From Campylobacterota bacterium (GTDB taxonomy: Bacteria; Campylobacterota; Campylobacteria; Campylobacterales; Sulfurovaceae), in assembly GCA_003646525.1 (NCBI GenBank), contig QMKU01000083.1, positions 1 through 6,357 on the forward strand: a DNA stretch of 6,357 nucleotides. Direction: 5' to 3'. This document shows, piece after piece, positions 4,765 to 6,357 of this stretch. Numbering within the stretch: the stretch's first letter is position 1; the number at the start of each line of letters is the position of its first letter. The notes below the pieces were generated by a model. That model was given only the letters and a program-made list of their open reading frames with translations, was not told the origin of the DNA and did no database searches. Made by a program: the position numbers and the translations under genes.

Positions 4765-6254
4765 TCAACACCTGCCGTAGTGGCATATTGGCATAATTCA
4801 TCATACACGCTGAGATCGGGCTGAGGAATCACTACCTCTTTCACCAGGGGCATTGCCATAGCAGATTCATACAAATCTTCAACTGTTTCAAAGTCTATTT
4901 TCATTCCCTGATTAATCATGATTCGCAGAGCCTCATCTACTGCTGACTCGCTTTTCCGGGCGGCAAGCTTAAGTATCTTCAGATAATTCTTTGCTGCAAC
5001 CGATGTAACATGAGCCTTCATGAGGCTGTCATAAGCCATCCTGAACCAGATCGTCGGGAACATATCCTCACGCCACTTGTAGTTCGCAAAAGCGCCCGGC
5101 TTGCGTACAAGCCAGTCAATTACATGCCTGTAATTGATGTAGTGCTTGTTCTCGCCTATCAGGCGCGGTATCATCTCAACTTTCTTCTGACCGTACCACA
5201 CTTCCAGATGCTCTACATATAGTCGTATATTCACATGCTCACCGATAAGTCGGCTGTTCACGGAATAAGTGTTGTGGTTAACACGTATGGTACTGCTGCT
5301 TCTGACTTTGACCTTGTCGAGGCGATTGCAGGATTCAAGATGTTTCATGGGTAGCCGACCCAACATTTTTAACTCTTCTCCAAATCGTTTCCGACGACCG
5401 GAATTCAACTGGTCAAGAAGTTCCCTTAGAAAAAGAGCATATTCCTCTCTGGTTGAAAAATCTCTGCTACCTCTGAGCATCAGAGACTGTTCCACAGCTT
5501 CCTTAAAACGATGGTTACGCTCTTCTATATCACCGTTCTCATTGGGACTGGCTGGATTAGTTCTGCGGGCATTCATATTGTAGTGTCGCATCAGGGCTGC
5601 ATATCTGTCTGTGAATTTTTCAGGATTCCCGCTCTTGTTCACAGCAGTGCTCAAACGATCCGTAAGATGCTCTTTGGGTACTCCTCCAAGCTCCCACAGT
5701 GCATTCTGAGTACCTTCACTCAGGCTCTCAAAATTCTCTGAAAAACAAATAGTCCCTGTTTCCCAATTTGAGTAAGTAAGCACAAAATGGTAAAACAAAT
5801 GATCAAACTGAACCCCTGCAATTGTTATTCCAAGTTGGTTCATGCAGGTAAAATCTGAGGCTCCAAGAACGCCGGGATAATGTTCCTGCGGGAAAAATAC
5901 CTCACGACCAGGGCCCTCTGTAGCCCGCCAGATCTTCATCTTGCGTTGTAATGTTCTCAATTGACCATCAGCAAACTGACCTGGATACTCTCGCTGTAAG
6001 TACCGGAATATTGTTTTGCCCTGGAGCCCGAAATTCATGTTCAGCATTGCTGAGACCTTTTCCCAGACAGAATCAAAGGGATCCTGGCGGGTACGCCAGG
6101 TGTGCGGCTTTTCCACCTCACTTGGCAGCATCCTTAAACGCTTGTACTTGCGGGCCGTCTTCTCATCCATGTCTGTTATTGCAGCAGCAGATGCCAATGT
6201 TTTCCCGGTCTGCAACATTTCAAATAGCCTCCTGACCTGTTTGTCCTTGACCAT
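4761..6254 (-). CDS. istA: IS21-family transposase IstA
   Basis: This 497-residue protein is the DDE transposase that binds the element ends and carries out strand transfer. An N-terminal helix-turn-helix (about residues 17-40, TLASAAAITDMDEKTARKYK) contacts the end repeats. The RNase H-fold catalytic core shows Asp134 (GASDFT), Asp199 (HLTDRLSTAV) and Glu244 (in NENGDIEERN), the DDE triad. A beta-barrel-like C-terminal region follows (about 310-370). Length is in the usual 390-520 range. The ATG at 6252-6254 is preceded by AAGGA (6261-6265) at 6 nt. The stop overlaps istB by 4 nt. No frameshift or stop is present, so the enzyme is probably functional. Its expression is likely driven from the region between the left-end repeats and the start (6255-6300); no clear promoter boxes are visible there. 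Confidence 0.95.
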   Translation of the reverse strand: MVKDKQVRRLFEMLQTGKTLASAAAITDMDEKTARKYKRLRMLPSEVEKPHTWRTRQDPFDSVWEKVSAMLNMNFGLQGKTIFRYLQREYPGQFADGQLRTLQRKMKIWRATEGPGREVFFPQEHYPGVLGASDFTCMNQLGITIAGVQFDHLFYHFVLTYSNWETGTICFSENFESLSEGTQNALWELGGVPKEHLTDRLSTAVNKSGNPEKFTDRYAALMRHYNMNARRTNPASPNENGDIEERNHRFKEAVEQSLMLRGSRDFSTREEYALFLRELLDQLNSGRRKRFGEELKMLGRLPMKHLESCNRLDKVKVRSSSTIRVNHNTYSVNSRLIGEHVNIRLYVEHLEVWYGQKKVEMIPRLIGENKHYINYRHVIDWLVRKPGAFANYKWREDMFPTIWFRMAYDSLMKAHVTSVAAKNYLKILKLAARKSESAVDEALRIMINQGMKIDFETVEDLYESAMAMPLVKEVVIPQPDLSVYDELCQYATTAGVE

Positions 6255-6308
6255 CCAAATTCCTTTCTTTTGAAAAGCATCGGGATAGTCTAATTCTTCT
6301 GCCAGATT

Positions 6309-6357
6309 CCGGGAATTCTAATTGTCGTCAGCCGGGAATATTAATTTTCGCTCTTCA
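6309..6357 (-). repeat. Left (istA-side) terminal repeats of the IS21 element, two copies
   Basis: On the minus strand an outer unit (6334-6357, TGAAGAGCGAAAATTAATAT plus TCCC) is followed by an inner unit (6309-6330, starting TGACGACAATTAGAATT). Both share the pattern GA.AATTA..ATT.CC, and both mirror the two units at 3853-3899. The outer unit starts at the final base of the window, which fits an assembly break at the element boundary. Confidence 0.65.

Larger units (their letters stand above)
3853..6357 (-). mobile_element. IS21-family insertion sequence, apparently complete
   Basis: About 2.5 kb, within the usual IS21-family range, with istA and istB on the minus strand and multiple repeated ends. 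Right end (plus-strand reading): an outer unit starting TGTCCAGTGACAAC at 3853 and an inner unit starting TGTCAGCGACAATTAG at 3877. Left end (minus-strand reading): an outer unit starting TGAAGAGCGAAAATTAA at 6357 and an inner unit starting TGACGACAATTAGAATTCCC at 6330. The two outer units agree at about 15 of 24 positions, the two inner cores share CGACAATTAGAATT, and both ends start with TG as in this family. The left end coincides with the last base of the window. The target duplication cannot be checked because one flank is missing. Both genes are open, so the element may be active. Confidence 0.8.

Noticed and set aside
1..6357. CRISPR array, tRNA or rRNA genes
   Set aside because: No regularly spaced direct repeats and no tRNA- or rRNA-like sequence were seen on either strand.

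Overview
The window is most likely bacterial DNA from the accessory part of a genome. Shine-Dalgarno sequences of the GGAGG/AAGGA type sit at sensible distances from several starts, sigma70-like promoter boxes can be seen, and the mobile elements (IS21, IS91 and ISL3 families, group II intron) are typical bacterial ones. No gene here fixes the species, and I do not assign one.

Layout from left to right. (1) 1-360, minus strand: the N-terminal 120 codons of a SLC13/ArsB/CitMHS-type anion permease, cut by the window edge. (2) 361-702: no convincing gene, but 609-655 carries a two-copy repeat that looks like a solitary end of an IS21-family element. (3) 703-1259: a complete YefM/YoeB-type toxin-antitoxin operon with promoter, a perfect 8-6-8 bp inverted repeat as probable operator, a TTG start and a GTG start, and a 4-nt gene overlap. 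(4) About 1300-1964: the wreck of a group II intron. Its reverse transcriptase gene has lost most of the RT domain, including the YADD catalytic motif, and the intron ends abruptly in a domain-VI-like tail. (5) 1974-2582, minus: an AT-rich gene for an unrecognised four-helix membrane protein with three clusters of cysteines, with its own promoter and RBS. (6) 2886-3357, minus: the C-terminal third of an ISL3-family transposase with one in-frame amber stop. (7) 3358-3762, plus: the C-terminal part of an IS91-family transposase with a frameshift, abutting the ISL3 remnant. (8) 3853-6357: a seemingly intact IS21-family element with istA and istB on the minus strand overlapping by 4 nt, a strong hairpin after istB, and doubled end repeats on both sides. 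Its outer left-end repeat finishes exactly at the last base of the window, so the window edge is probably the insertion sequence boundary.

Taken together, this is a graveyard of insertion elements with three apparently functional cargo units: the permease, the toxin-antitoxin pair and the Cys-rich membrane protein. The last insertion seems to be the IS21 element, which lies directly next to the already decayed IS91/ISL3 remnants. The most useful leads are the Cys-rich membrane protein, the solitary IS21-like end beside the toxin-antitoxin module, and the precise loss of the intron's catalytic parts. I did not find a clearly new multi-gene system.
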